A stretch of 64,000 nt of DNA from the NCBI RefSeq assembly GCF_043633585.1, contig NZ_CP141832.1, positions 2,108,001 to 2,172,000 of the forward strand, in the 5' to 3' direction. The notes below the pieces were generated by a model. It was not told where the DNA came from. It saw only the letters and a list, made by a program, of their open reading frames with translations, and did not search any database. This DNA comes from Lacrimispora sinapis. Its GTDB lineage: Bacteria; Bacillota; Clostridia; Lachnospirales; Lachnospiraceae. The translations under genes and the position numbers were made by a program. This document shows positions 41,631 through 51,352 of this stretch, piece by piece (position 1 is the stretch's first letter; the number at the start of each line of letters is the position of its first letter).

Positions 41631-42251
41631 TTAACGGACAAAATTTGTCCACGCTTTTTCTTCCTGGGCCGGAAGGCTGATTCCTGCGTTTTTTCCTGCT
41701 TCCAGACATTTTAACAGCCATGCCATATTTTTTCCTAAAACCCGCATGATCTGAAGTCCTTCCAAATCCTGCTCCACATCTGCAGCATCCCTTCCATGAA
41801 CCATATTCCAATAGTTGGAGGAAACAACCGGCATCTGGGCAATGGTGAAATACTTATTCAATGCATCAAGGGTGGCCGTTGTTCCGGCACGGCGCGCGGA
41901 AGCAACGGCTGCTCCCGGCTTAAAGGCGAAGTCTCTTCCCGCAAAAAAAAGCCGGTCCAGCAGGGCAAACAAAGAACCGTTTGCAGAAGCATAATAAACC
42001 GGTGAGCCAACAATAAGCCCGTCCGCCTCTTCCATTTTATCAAGGATCTCATTGACCGGATCGTCCTGGAACACGCATCTGCCGGTTTCCGCACATTTCC
42101 CGCATGCGATGCAGCCATGGATGGCTTTGTTCCCGATGTGAATCACTTCCGTTTCAATCCCTTCCTGATTCAAGGCTCCTGCCACTTCGGTGAGCGCACG
42201 GTTGGTACATCCTTCTTTGTGTGGACTTCCGTTAATCATCAATACTTTCAT
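41631..42251 (-). CDS. NADPH-dependent FMN reductase/flavodoxin-like protein
   Basis: 206 aa. Flavin phosphate loop INGSPHKEGCTNRAL at residues 6-20, Cys-rich CIACGKCAETGRC at 47-59 (iron-sulfur flavoprotein-like spacing), then GSPVYYASANG. Likely an oxidoreductase reducing quinones, metals or O2. Overlaps nothing; 15 bp downstream of the SNF2 gene. Confidence 0.85.
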   Translation of the reverse strand: MKVLMINGSPHKEGCTNRALTEVAGALNQEGIETEVIHIGNKAIHGCIACGKCAETGRCVFQDDPVNEILDKMEEADGLIVGSPVYYASANGSLFALLDRLFFAGRDFAFKPGAAVASARRAGTTATLDALNKYFTIAQMPVVSSNYWNMVHGRDAADVEQDLEGLQIMRVLGKNMAWLLKCLEAGKNAGISLPAQEEKAWTNFVR

Positions 42252-42266
42252 CTCTTATTCATCCTT

Positions 42267-45200
42267 TCATTCATTTAATAGACCCAATAAATCTTCCCGG
42301 CTTAAATTACTAAGGGAAATGGTTCCCTCCGTAATAATCTGTTCCGCCAGGTCTTTTTTTGACTCCTGCAATTTTAAAATATTTTCCTCAATCGTTCCTT
42401 TTGTAATCAGCTTAAATACAGACACCTGCTTTTCCTGGCCGATCCGGTGGGCCCGGTCTGTCGCCTGATTCTGGGCCGCCACATTCCACCATGGATCAAA
42501 ATGGATCACAATATCCGCGGCTGTTAAGTTAAGCCCGGTCCCTCCCGCTTTCAGAGAAATGAGAAACAGAGGAATTTCATCCTCCTTAAAGGAGTTGACC
42601 ATATGCAGACGCTCCTCTTTGGGGGTGGCTCCGGTTAAAATATAAAATGGAATCTCTTCTTTTTTAAGCCTTTGGCTGATGATCTCAAGCATGGATGTAA
42701 ACTGGGAGAAAAGAAGAATCTTATGACCTCCCTCTACTCCGTTCCTCACAAGATCCATACAGGTTTCAAGCTTTGCGGATTCCCCGCTGTAATCTCCGTA
42801 GCACAGATGAGGATCACAGCATATCTGCCGCAGTCTGGTAAGCTCGGCAAGAATTTGGATGTTGTCCTTTCCTGATTTTCCCTCCATCCGTTCCAGTTCT
42901 TTTTTCAGCCGGTATGCATTGGCCGTATAAATATCCTTCTGTTTTTTATCAAAAGCGGAATAAACCACAGTCTCCAGCTTATCGGGAAGTTCTTTTAATA
43001 CATCCTTTTTTAAACGCCGTAGGATAAATGGTCCGATGAGCCGGTGCAGGTTCTCCAATACAGAAGGTTCCTGGTCTTTGACAATCGGCGTTTCATATTC
43101 TTTTTTAAATTTCTGGTAGCTGAACAAAAATCCGGGCATCAGGTAATCAAAAATACTCCATAACTCGGACAAGCGGTTTTCAATGGGCGTTCCGGTCAGC
43201 GCGAACCGGCTTTGGGCCTCGATCCCTTTGACTGCCTTTGCACTTTGGGTGGAAGCATTTTTAATATATTGAGCCTCATCTATGATCTGGAAACGGAAGG
43301 ACTTCCCTTCATAAAACGGAATGTCTCTTTTTAACAAATCATAAGAAGTAATGAGCACATCATTCCCGGCCATATGGGTAAGCATCTCCTCCCGGTCAGC
43401 GGCCATACCGGTCACAGTCAGAACTTTAAGCTCCGGTGCAAACATGCGAAGCTCATTCTCCCAGTTATAGACAAGTGACGCAGGACAGACGATGAGGGAA
43501 ACCGAAGACTCCTGCTTTTCTTTCTCATCAAGCAGCAGGGAAATGACCTGTATGGTTTTCCCCAGTCCCATATCATCAGCCAGTATACCGCCAAACCCGT
43601 AATGATCCAGAGTTTTTAGCCACCGGTATCCCGTCTTTTGATATCCTCTTAAAATCTGCCGAAGGGCTTGTGGGACCTCAAAATCACTGTCCTCCACGGA
43701 TTTCATGCCACGAACCACTGCTTTATATAGCTGGTCCCGGTATAGAGTTATACCGCTTCCCTCTTTCAGCAGTCCATCCAGATAAAGGGCACGGTACTTT
43801 GGCAGACGGAAGGTTTTATTTTCCAGATCAGAAAGGTCCAACGACATATCTTCCATAAGCTTTGCAACCGAAAGAAGTCCGTTATCATCAAGATTTAAAA
43901 ATTCTCCGTTCTTCAAACGGTAAAACTTTTTTTTCTTACTGTACTCTGATAACAGACGGTTTAATTCTTCTCCGGACAATCCCTCCGTATCCACATGAAG
44001 CTCCAGCCAGTTGCCGACGCTTCGGATTCCTACGGAAACCTTTGGCGGAGGCAATACCTTTAGTTTTTTAAAGGATTCTGAAAAGTAAACCTCTCCATAG
44101 TTCATAAATTCCTGTATTCCGTCTATCAGCAGACGATATACCGCCTCTTCGTCATTGCGGATGGCGGGATAAGAAGAATCATATTCCCTGTATTTAAAAT
44201 ATTTGGTTATCAGCTGACTGATGCGGAACTCACCCGGCACATCCCGGCATACGGTGCGGGGAAGCCGTTCATCCTCCACCGGCTGGAAGGAATAATCCCC
44301 ATAGAACAGTGTCGGCTTTAAAGTCAGATTGTTTGGTCCGTCGGAATCAAAGTAAAAGCGGGCCTTCAACTCCTCCGGCTTATATTGTTCCAAATCAAGA
44401 TCACCGGAATCAATGGTACAGTAAGCGGCAATTTTTTTTAAGACACGTTCATAAAAGAGAGGCATGTCCTTGTTGTTGATCTCAGTCTCATATTTGAAGC
44501 CATACCCTTCCATCATCTGTTTAAAGAATACCCCCAGAGCCTCGCTGCAGGACTGGTCACAGCAGTAAAGATAGTGGGCATCTGCGAAATAAAGATGATG
44601 CTGGCCTTCAAATACCATCAGATCTTTGTCTATGGAAACGGATACACCTTCTCTGCCTTCCCTTCTTACCGTTACCGTCAGCTCAGGAGTACGTTCCGTA
44701 ACCTCGACCTGGCGTTTCTGCCCTTTGTAATCCTCGATTTCCAGAGTCCTGTTTTTCATGATTTGAAAAAAGCGGTCGATAGTGGTACGGCTTAAATTTA
44801 AAAAGCGCATGACAGGACTGGCGGAAAATGAGCTTTTTTGAAACTGCTTGTGGTGTTCTAAGTAGGTATTTACAACTTCCATGACAAATTCCAAAAGAGG
44901 ACGGCTTTCTTTCAGGAAAGCCGAAACGCTGTGATGAAAGGATAACTTTTTTCCATATTCCACAAAGGTCCCGCTCTCCACCGCTTTTACAAAAGCAGAA
45001 AGATCCCTGATCATATAAAGCCGGTCTCTTCCCAATTTAAATTCCAGTTTTACTTCCCTGCGGCCGGCCACCATAGCGACTAAAAGCTTGATCTGTTCCC
45101 CTTCTTCTTCGCTCATGATGCGGGCCACTTCCCGATTGGTGTATTCCCGGATCATGGCTCTGGCCTGCTGGGAAGTAGTTACCATCCTGCCCTGATTTTC

Positions 45201-45416
45201 CATCTCCTGGGCTTTGTATGCAGAAAAAAGTGCCTGACAGTGAGAACACATCCCCCGGTAAGAATTCCCCAGGGCACAGGAACAAGAGTAGTCGATTACC
45301 TGACTACCCTTGATATGCAAACTTGCCTTATATTCATTTCCCTGATCCTCAACTACCGCTCTGACGCCTGATTCACCTTTCCAAAAGGCATTTGTCGTCA
45401 TATGTGATACTTTCAT
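42267..45416 (-). CDS. SNF2-family helicase with SWIM zinc finger
   Basis: 1049 aa. A SWIM-type CxCxnCxH finger (CSCALGNSYRGMCSHC, near 49-64) and a SNF2 helicase-associated domain precede the motor: DDMGLGKTIQ (motif I), IIDEAQYIKN (motif II), LTGTPIENR, then the C-terminal lobe with LLFSQFTSML and DRAHRIGQEKQV. A DNA translocase of the RapA/HepA-like bacterial group, possibly affecting transcription or repair. Confidence 0.93.
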   Translation of the reverse strand: MKVSHMTTNAFWKGESGVRAVVEDQGNEYKASLHIKGSQVIDYSCSCALGNSYRGMCSHCQALFSAYKAQEMENQGRMVTTSQQARAMIREYTNREVARIMSEEEGEQIKLLVAMVAGRREVKLEFKLGRDRLYMIRDLSAFVKAVESGTFVEYGKKLSFHHSVSAFLKESRPLLEFVMEVVNTYLEHHKQFQKSSFSASPVMRFLNLSRTTIDRFFQIMKNRTLEIEDYKGQKRQVEVTERTPELTVTVRREGREGVSVSIDKDLMVFEGQHHLYFADAHYLYCCDQSCSEALGVFFKQMMEGYGFKYETEINNKDMPLFYERVLKKIAAYCTIDSGDLDLEQYKPEELKARFYFDSDGPNNLTLKPTLFYGDYSFQPVEDERLPRTVCRDVPGEFRISQLITKYFKYREYDSSYPAIRNDEEAVYRLLIDGIQEFMNYGEVYFSESFKKLKVLPPPKVSVGIRSVGNWLELHVDTEGLSGEELNRLLSEYSKKKKFYRLKNGEFLNLDDNGLLSVAKLMEDMSLDLSDLENKTFRLPKYRALYLDGLLKEGSGITLYRDQLYKAVVRGMKSVEDSDFEVPQALRQILRGYQKTGYRWLKTLDHYGFGGILADDMGLGKTIQVISLLLDEKEKQESSVSLIVCPASLVYNWENELRMFAPELKVLTVTGMAADREEMLTHMAGNDVLITSYDLLKRDIPFYEGKSFRFQIIDEAQYIKNASTQSAKAVKGIEAQSRFALTGTPIENRLSELWSIFDYLMPGFLFSYQKFKKEYETPIVKDQEPSVLENLHRLIGPFILRRLKKDVLKELPDKLETVVYSAFDKKQKDIYTANAYRLKKELERMEGKSGKDNIQILAELTRLRQICCDPHLCYGDYSGESAKLETCMDLVRNGVEGGHKILLFSQFTSMLEIISQRLKKEEIPFYILTGATPKEERLHMVNSFKEDEIPLFLISLKAGGTGLNLTAADIVIHFDPWWNVAAQNQATDRAHRIGQEKQVSVFKLITKGTIEENILKLQESKKDLAEQIITEGTISLSNLSREDLLGLLNE

Positions 45417-45439
45417 AACCCTTCACATCCGTTCGCTGC

Positions 45440-47209
45440 TTACATTCGTTCCGGAGCTTCAATCCCTAACACATAGATGCATTCGTTCAACACATCCTTG
45501 GTTAGACTGATCAAACGCACCCAGGAAGCCTGCTGTTTTTTATTTTCTTCGGAAATAATCTTTGTATCGTGATAAAACCGGTTAAATGCATTGGCAAGCT
45601 CATAGATATACTGACATATTTTATGAGGAGCAAGCTCTGCAAAACTTGTTTCCATGATCTCATTATAACGGGAAAGCTGCAGCATCAAATCCTTTTCAGC
45701 TCCGGAAACCGGTGCAAGAATCCGCACTTCCCCCTCATACTTATCATCCAGCTCCTGGTACTTTGCAAGAATTGATTTTATCCGTACAATGGTATAAAGG
45801 ATATAGGGTCCTGTATTCCCTTCAAAGGACACAAAGCGGTCCATATCAAATATATAATCCTTAGATGCCTGATTGGACAAATCCCCGTACTTTAAAGCCG
45901 CAAGTCCTACGATCTTGGAAGTCTCTCTGGCTTCGTCTTCTGAAACCGTCCTGTTTTCCAAGATTTTTTCATAGGCAGCCTGGCAGATATCTTCAATCAT
46001 GGTTTCCAGACGCATTACGCCTCCGTCTCTTGTCTTAAACGGCTTTCCATCCTTTCCATTCATGGTCCCAAAGCCAAGGTGGGACATCTTCTTATCCGGA
46101 GCCGTAAATCCTGCCTTCTTTGCCACACGGAACACCTGTATAAAGTGAAGTTCCTGACGTTTATCTGTAATGTAGATGTACCAGTCCGGTTTAATATCCC
46201 GTTCCCGCTCAATAATCGTTCCAAGATCAGAGGTGGAGTAAAGAGCCGCTCCATCGGATTTGCGGACAATACATGGAGGAAGTTCTTTGGAATCCCCCTC
46301 TTCTGCAATGTCTACCACCAGTGCGCCCTGGCTCTCATAGGCAAGTCCTTTGTCCTGCAGTTCCTTGATCAGTCCCGGAATATAAGGTTCCGCATCGCTT
46401 TCGCCCTTCCAAAGATCAAAGGAAACATCCAGATTCCCATAGTTTTTCTTTAAATCTGCGACGGATACGTTAAGAATATGCTGCCAGATGGCACGATATG
46501 GTTTATAGCCGTTTTGAAGCTTTAAAGTCGCATCATGGGCTCTTTTGCTGAATGCTTCATCTTCTTTTGATTTTATGCTTGCAGCCGGATAAATCTCCTC
46601 CAGCTCGCTGATGGTAAATGGCGGTTCTTTCGGATATTCTCCTTCAAAGGAGTCATCAAAATAAGGAAGTTCCGGTTTTCTGTCCTTTAATTCTTCAATA
46701 ATAAGACCCATCTGAAGTCCCCAGTCTCCAAGATGGACATCGCCAATGACATGATGGCCCAAAAAGCGTCCCAGCCTTTTTATGCTTTCCCCGATGATGG
46801 CAGGACGGAGATGTCCCACATGGAGAGGCTTCGCCACATTGGCTCCGCCGTAATCCACCACAATGGTCAGCGGGTTTTCCACCTTTTCGCACCCGCACTG
46901 GTCTTCTCCTGCCATACCATTCATATAGTCTGCCAGATAGCCGGAATTAATCTTTAAGTTGATAAATCCCGGCATCACTGCGTCCACTGCAGAAAAAACG
47001 GGGCTGTCAGAAAGCTTAGCCACTACTTCTGCTGCAATATCGTACGGTTTCTTTTTATAAGCCTTTGCTGCTGCCATGGCTCCGTTGCACTGGTATTCAC
47101 AAAGATCCGGGCGGTTGGATAAAGTAACCTTTGCATAGGCTTCCTCATATCCGCACTCCGCAAATGCAGCTTTCATCTCTGCCGTAATCAAATCAAGAAT
47201 CTTTTTCAT
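45440..47209 (-). CDS. argS: arginyl-tRNA synthetase
   Basis: 589 aa, class I synthetase. HIGH-type motif HVGH in KPLHVGHLRPAIIG, DVHLGDWGLQMG, and the C-terminal DALR-type anticodon domain with KYQELDDKYEG and IYELANAFNRFY. The KMSK site is replaced by MSHLGFG, as common in ArgRS. Own promoter upstream. Confidence 0.98.
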   Translation of the reverse strand: MKKILDLITAEMKAAFAECGYEEAYAKVTLSNRPDLCEYQCNGAMAAAKAYKKKPYDIAAEVVAKLSDSPVFSAVDAVMPGFINLKINSGYLADYMNGMAGEDQCGCEKVENPLTIVVDYGGANVAKPLHVGHLRPAIIGESIKRLGRFLGHHVIGDVHLGDWGLQMGLIIEELKDRKPELPYFDDSFEGEYPKEPPFTISELEEIYPAASIKSKEDEAFSKRAHDATLKLQNGYKPYRAIWQHILNVSVADLKKNYGNLDVSFDLWKGESDAEPYIPGLIKELQDKGLAYESQGALVVDIAEEGDSKELPPCIVRKSDGAALYSTSDLGTIIERERDIKPDWYIYITDKRQELHFIQVFRVAKKAGFTAPDKKMSHLGFGTMNGKDGKPFKTRDGGVMRLETMIEDICQAAYEKILENRTVSEDEARETSKIVGLAALKYGDLSNQASKDYIFDMDRFVSFEGNTGPYILYTIVRIKSILAKYQELDDKYEGEVRILAPVSGAEKDLMLQLSRYNEIMETSFAELAPHKICQYIYELANAFNRFYHDTKIISEENKKQQASWVRLISLTKDVLNECIYVLGIEAPERM

Positions 47210-47260
47210 CCGTTCCTGGTCTCCTTTTTCTATATCCAGATATTTATAAGCTAAATATTA

Positions 47261-47289
47261 ATTATATTACAAATAAGGTTAAAAATCAA
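47261..47289 (-). promoter_or_regulatory. sigma-A promoter of argS
   Basis: TTGATT, 17 bp, TATAAT on the minus strand. Confidence 0.7.
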
Positions 47290-47335
47290 ATTCTTTTGTA
47301 TGGTTTCTTCCAGTCTTTCCTGAATTCTTTTTAAA

Positions 47336-47360
47336 GCAAAAAAGACCGGGCTTCCCGGTC
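47336..47360 (-). terminator. terminator after efp
   Basis: GACCGGG-CTT-CCCGGTC with six T on either strand; 16 bp past the efp stop. Confidence 0.88.
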
Positions 47361-47375
47361 CTTTTTTCATTCTGA

Positions 47376-47933
47376 TTAAACTCTTGACATATATTCACCA
47401 GTACGTGTATCGATTTTAATCTTATCCCCCTGCTCTACAAAAAGAGGAACATATACAACGGCTCCGGTCTCAACAGTAGCTGGCTTTGTAGCTCCCTGTG
47501 CGGTATCTCCCTTAAATCCTGGTTCTGTGTCTGTGATCACCAGCTCCACAAATAACGGAGGTTCTACAGAATATACTTTACCATTGTAAGAACATACCTT
47601 AACGTTCTCATTCTCTTTCACAAACTTCAATGCATCACCGATCACGTCAGGACCTAATGCCACCTGCTCGTAAGTATTTGTATCCATAAAGTTATGAAGA
47701 TCTCCATCGGCATACAGATACTGCATGTCTACTCTGTCGATTCTTGCCTGTGGGAACTTTTCTGTCGGGCGGAATGTGCGTTCTACAACGCCGCCGTTTA
47801 CCACATCTTTAATCTTTGTTCTTACGAATGCCGCACCCTTTCCAGGTTTTACGTGCTGGAACTCCATAATCTGATATACAGTACCCTCGATCTCCAATGT
47901 GATACCGTTTCTAAAATCACCCGCTGATATCAT
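47376..47933 (-). CDS. efp: elongation factor P
   Basis: 185 aa; relieves ribosome stalling at polyproline. Three beta domains; domain I loop KPGKGAAFVR carries the Lys usually at the tip. No epmA/epmB modification genes nearby. Confidence 0.98.
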   Translation of the reverse strand: MISAGDFRNGITLEIEGTVYQIMEFQHVKPGKGAAFVRTKIKDVVNGGVVERTFRPTEKFPQARIDRVDMQYLYADGDLHNFMDTNTYEQVALGPDVIGDALKFVKENENVKVCSYNGKVYSVEPPLFVELVITDTEPGFKGDTAQGATKPATVETGAVVYVPLFVEQGDKIKIDTRTGEYMSRV

Positions 47934-47974
47934 AAATGATATTCCTCCTTGAATTTCTCTTCTTAACCTTTTAT

Positions 47975-48003
47975 ATTCTATACTATAACAAACGCATTTT
48001 CAA
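47975..48003 (-). promoter_or_regulatory. promoter of efp
   Basis: TTGAAA, 17 bp, TAGAAT on the minus strand. Confidence 0.6.
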
Positions 48004-48045
48004 CCGTTTTTTTGCAAATATCTCCATTTTCTTACCCGAACAGGA

Positions 48046-48474
48046 CTATTTGCCCGTTAAAAAGTCCATAGCAAGAACATACCCTTTCAGTCCCAGACCA
48101 ACAACTTGTCCCGTACATACCGGCGCTGTTACAGACAAATGACGGAATTCTTCCCTTTTATGGACATTAGATATGTGAACTTCGATTTTTGGAATCTCCA
48201 CGGAACCCAATGCATCCCTTAACGCATAGCTGTAATGGGTGAACGCTCCGGGATTAATAATGATCCCTTCCGTTCCATTATGATAAGCTTCCTGAATCTT
48301 ATCTATCAGTCCGCCTTCATAATTGCTCTGATAGATCTCCAGTTCATGGCCTTCTGTCTCCGCTTTTTTTGTAAGCATGGAAACCAGAGCCCCGTAGTCT
48401 TCGGTGCCGTATATTCCTTTTTCACGAATTCCCAAAAAGTTTAAATTTGGCCCGTTTAATATCAAAATCTTCAT
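48046..48474 (-). CDS. aroQ: type II 3-dehydroquinate dehydratase
   Basis: 142 aa, shikimate pathway step 3. ILNGPNLNFLGIREKGIYG with the catalytic Tyr, IINPGAFTHYSYALRDAL and EVHISNVHKREEFRHLS are all family motifs. The start MKILILNGP is the usual one; an in-frame GTG eight codons upstream has the better-spaced GGAG, so the product may be slightly longer. Confidence 0.96.
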   Translation of the reverse strand: MKILILNGPNLNFLGIREKGIYGTEDYGALVSMLTKKAETEGHELEIYQSNYEGGLIDKIQEAYHNGTEGIIINPGAFTHYSYALRDALGSVEIPKIEVHISNVHKREEFRHLSVTAPVCTGQVVGLGLKGYVLAMDFLTGK

Positions 48475-48583
48475 GTTCTCAGCGCTGCCTTTCCTCACAT
48501 CTTATAACTCCAGGCAAAGCAGCTCTTTAGATTTCTTTTTATTATATCCCTAAAAGCGGTCTTTTACCCGGAAAAATGTTCTT

Positions 48584-49099
48584 TTAAAATGATATATCAC
48601 CTTTTTTATCTCTGTGATAGAAATATAACACAATGGCTTCCAATGCCCTCTTTAAGACAATCTGGATTTCTTCTTTTGGATCAATGGGCTTTACCAGTAT
48701 ATTGTGTATTCCGGCTCTTTTTGCGCCATACACATCCGTAAAAAGCTGATCGCCGACGAAAACCGTATTTTTCACATCGGTTCCCATCAATTCCATGGCT
48801 TTCTGATAGCCTTTTATTCCAGGCTTGTTCCCCCGGAATATATAACGGGGGCTTCCCACTGCTTTTGCAAAGGAAGCCACTCTTGGTTCTTTGTTATTTG
48901 ATAAGAGACAGGTTTTCAGCCCTATTTCCTGCAAATGTAAAAAGAGATTTTTCGCTCTTTCATCTGCAGGTGCACCATGAGGAACCAGCGTATTGTCAAT
49001 ATCAAAAATAACACCCCGGATTCCGCTTTTGTATAAACGTTCAAAGGGTATGTCATACGTGGATACCACGTCTTCATCGGGATAGAATGTCTTTAACAT
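48584..49099 (-). CDS. yqeG: YqeG family HAD-type phosphatase
   Basis: 171 aa. HAD motif I FDIDNTLVPHG (Asp nucleophile pair), motif II LLSNNKEPR, Lys in NKPGIKGYQ and motif IV VGDQLFTDVYGA. YqeG enzymes are HAD-IIIA phosphatases of unknown substrate, linked to ribosome genes in Firmicutes. It is followed by aroQ and preceded 7 bp by nrdR. Confidence 0.93.
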   Translation of the reverse strand: MLKTFYPDEDVVSTYDIPFERLYKSGIRGVIFDIDNTLVPHGAPADERAKNLFLHLQEIGLKTCLLSNNKEPRVASFAKAVGSPRYIFRGNKPGIKGYQKAMELMGTDVKNTVFVGDQLFTDVYGAKRAGIHNILVKPIDPKEEIQIVLKRALEAIVLYFYHRDKKGDISF

Positions 49100-49106
49100 A
49101 AATCTC

Positions 49107-49559
49107 CTACTTCTTTAACAGTTTTCCTATTTCTTCTATAAATGTATTCACATCTTTGAATTCCCTGTAGACGGAAGCAAAGCGGACGTAAGCCACTTCG
49201 TCTATCTCCTGGAGCTTTTTCATCACAAGTTCTCCAATGACAGTGCTTTCCACTTCTTTTTCTTCCCGGTTGAACACCTGCGTCTCCACATCATCAACCA
49301 TAAAATCAATCTGCTGGGATGAAACCGGCCTCTTATGGCAGGAATGAAGAATTCCTGATTCTATTTTTGAACGGTCATAAACCTCTCTGGAACGATCTTT
49401 TTTAATTACCATGAGAGGCATGGTCTCAAGCTTCTCATAAGTGGTAAAGCGTTTACCGCATTTTTCACACTGCCTGCGCCGCCTGATGGAACTATTGTCA
49501 TCTGCTGGTCTGGAATCAATGACTTTTGTATCTGCTTCATTGCAAAATGGACATTTCAC
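49107..49559 (-). CDS. nrdR: transcriptional repressor NrdR
   Basis: 150 aa. N-terminal zinc ribbon CPFC...CEKCGKRF (residues 3-6 and 31-37) followed by an ATP-cone (VIKKDRSREVYDRSKIESGI). ATP/dATP-dependent repressor of ribonucleotide reductase genes; the nrdD promoter in this window holds candidate boxes. Confidence 0.98.
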   Translation of the reverse strand: MKCPFCNEADTKVIDSRPADDNSSIRRRRQCEKCGKRFTTYEKLETMPLMVIKKDRSREVYDRSKIESGILHSCHKRPVSSQQIDFMVDDVETQVFNREEKEVESTVIGELVMKKLQEIDEVAYVRFASVYREFKDVNTFIEEIGKLLKK

Positions 49560-49643
49560 GCCTCTATCCTCCTGTCTTACGGACTGTATCTATATTATGT
49601 ATATCATAACTTACATTCCGCAGATTCGCAAGCCCATCTTCTA

Positions 49644-49904
49644 CTATACCCCGCATTTTTCCGTGGCTTTATCCAAATCCACATTGACAAGTATAATATC
49701 CGGACCGACTTGCCTTATATCACAGAAGGGAATGACATATTCTTTTTCCCTAACCAAAAATCCGCAAAAGCATCCGGGGCCAGGCACAATTATGGATAAA
49801 AGGCACCCCGACTCCATATCAAAATCCACATCGCCCACATAACCCAGACGTTTGCAGTCACAGATATTAATCACTTCTTTTGTCTTGAGATCAGAAATGC
49901 GCAT
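49644..49904 (-). CDS. YlmC/YmxH family sporulation protein
   Basis: 86 aa PRC-barrel-like protein: RISDLKTKEVINICDCKRLGYVGDVDFD, ending with DIILVNVD. YlmC/YmxH proteins are conserved in spore formers and named for a sporulation link, with unclear function. AGGAGG precedes the start at 49904. Confidence 0.9.
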   Translation of the reverse strand: MRISDLKTKEVINICDCKRLGYVGDVDFDMESGCLLSIIVPGPGCFCGFLVREKEYVIPFCDIRQVGPDIILVNVDLDKATEKCGV

Positions 49905-49968
49905 AGAATTCACCTCCTGCACTGCTTAGTGTATTCTATGCGCATAAAAGCCGTATGACACGGTTTTA

Positions 49969-50796
49969 TCACCAATTTTCCTGATGCCTCATGGATTCGT
50001 AAGAATCCTCCGGCAGTCTGGTATAAGTTTTTGATGTCTGCTGCTCTTTTATATCCAGATAAAATTCTGTCAAGGTGGCATGAATATAAGGTAAAATCCA
50101 AAGGAAACCGATACACATGGAGAAATATCCCAATATCATCATTCCGATAAAGCTTAAATAAATATAAAAGAGACGTCCCTTGTTTCCTCTCATCATCTCA
50201 ACACTTTCCCGAACACTTTGAAGCACGCCCTTATCCGTAGCTTCTATCAGGATATACGTGGACTGGGATAAATAAATGGAACTGATTACGGTACCTGCCA
50301 GAAGTAAAACATACATCAGAACCAAAAGCACTGCCATTACCGGCAAAAAATCCGTAATAACTGCAACCACAAACACAACAAGGTAAGGTATCGCACATAC
50401 AAATCCGATTAATACCCGGATCATATAAAGACCCAAAAATTTCATAGGTTTGTTTTTCAGTCCAAAAAGCAGGTCTGAAAATCCAGGATTCCGGTTTGTG
50501 CTTATATGATAATATAGCTTTAAAATTCCAGGTGCCAATAGCCCCATGGCTGCCATCATTATGATAGAAAAGAAAACAATGATGATCTGCATGATAATAG
50601 ATCCGGCTACGGATTCGCTTCCGCCGATAAATAACGATGCGTTGGCAATCCCAATAAATAACGCGCATATAAAATAGATCATAATAAACACAGCCGCAAC
50701 GGCAGAGAGGATCAATTCTGTACCGACACACAGACCATATCGGCCCTTTAATCTGGCCTTTGCCCGCTTTTTCAGTTCTGCAGATGTGGTTTTCAT
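49969..50796 (-). CDS. DUF975 family membrane protein
   Basis: 275 aa; after a basic N-terminus (SAELKKRAKARLKGRYG) there are about five or six hydrophobic segments, including FIGMMILGYFSMCIGFLWILPY near the end. DUF975 integral membrane proteins are common in Firmicutes, function unknown. Start overlaps the preceding stop (TAATG). Confidence 0.88.
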   Translation of the reverse strand: MKTTSAELKKRAKARLKGRYGLCVGTELILSAVAAVFIMIYFICALFIGIANASLFIGGSESVAGSIIMQIIIVFFSIIMMAAMGLLAPGILKLYYHISTNRNPGFSDLLFGLKNKPMKFLGLYMIRVLIGFVCAIPYLVVFVVAVITDFLPVMAVLLVLMYVLLLAGTVISSIYLSQSTYILIEATDKGVLQSVRESVEMMRGNKGRLFYIYLSFIGMMILGYFSMCIGFLWILPYIHATLTEFYLDIKEQQTSKTYTRLPEDSYESMRHQENW

Positions 50797-51194
50797 TAAA
50801 AAGCACCTCCTGTGTTATATTCCCCCGCAGCAACAAGTATGAGAAATACAATTCCTAACAGCACTGCCAGCACGATACCGATGACAGAGGTGATCAAACC
50901 GGCCATTGCATAGCCCTCGAACCGGTCCTCTGTCTTGGAAAGAAGTGCAAAGATGATTCCCAGGCTGCCGAATATGAAACCTCCGTAACAACAGGAAGTA
51001 ACTATACCTATAATTCCCATAACCAGAGATGCCAGAGCCATGTTGCTCTGAGATGATCTTACCGGCTGCTTTGGCATCTCCTGATAATTCCAATCTCTAT
51101 TCACTTCTTCCAATTTTAAAGGCTCAGGACGGGTATCCTGCTCCAAACCGGCAGAAGGTCCGTCGTAATATCCGTTTTGATGATCCTGATCCAT
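50796..51194 (-). CDS. DUF4190 membrane protein
   Basis: 132 aa. A Pro/Asp-rich soluble N-terminus (1-48) precedes two membrane helices: ALASLVMGIIGIVTSCCYGG and GLITSVIGIVLAVLLGIVFL, the DUF4190 pattern. Coupled to the DUF975 gene by a one-base stop/start overlap, so both likely act together at the membrane. Confidence 0.88.
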   Translation of the reverse strand: MDQDHQNGYYDGPSAGLEQDTRPEPLKLEEVNRDWNYQEMPKQPVRSSQSNMALASLVMGIIGIVTSCCYGGFIFGSLGIIFALLSKTEDRFEGYAMAGLITSVIGIVLAVLLGIVFLILVAAGEYNTGGAF

Positions 51195-51287
51195 GTATTA
51201 TCAACTCCCTTTTTTTGTCATAATACAAAGATTATACAATAAATACCAGGATATGTAAAACTAATCTTTTGCATCTCATCTATTTCC

Positions 51288-51335
51288 GACAAAATAAAAC
51301 GCTGCAAAAGCAACAAATGCCTGCTCTGCAGCGTT
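51288..51335 (-). terminator. terminator after metNIQ
   Basis: AACGCTGC and GCAGCGTT, 8-bp arms with a long loop, then TTATTTTG on the minus strand. Confidence 0.75.
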
Positions 51336-51352
51336 TTTTATTGGTATCGTTA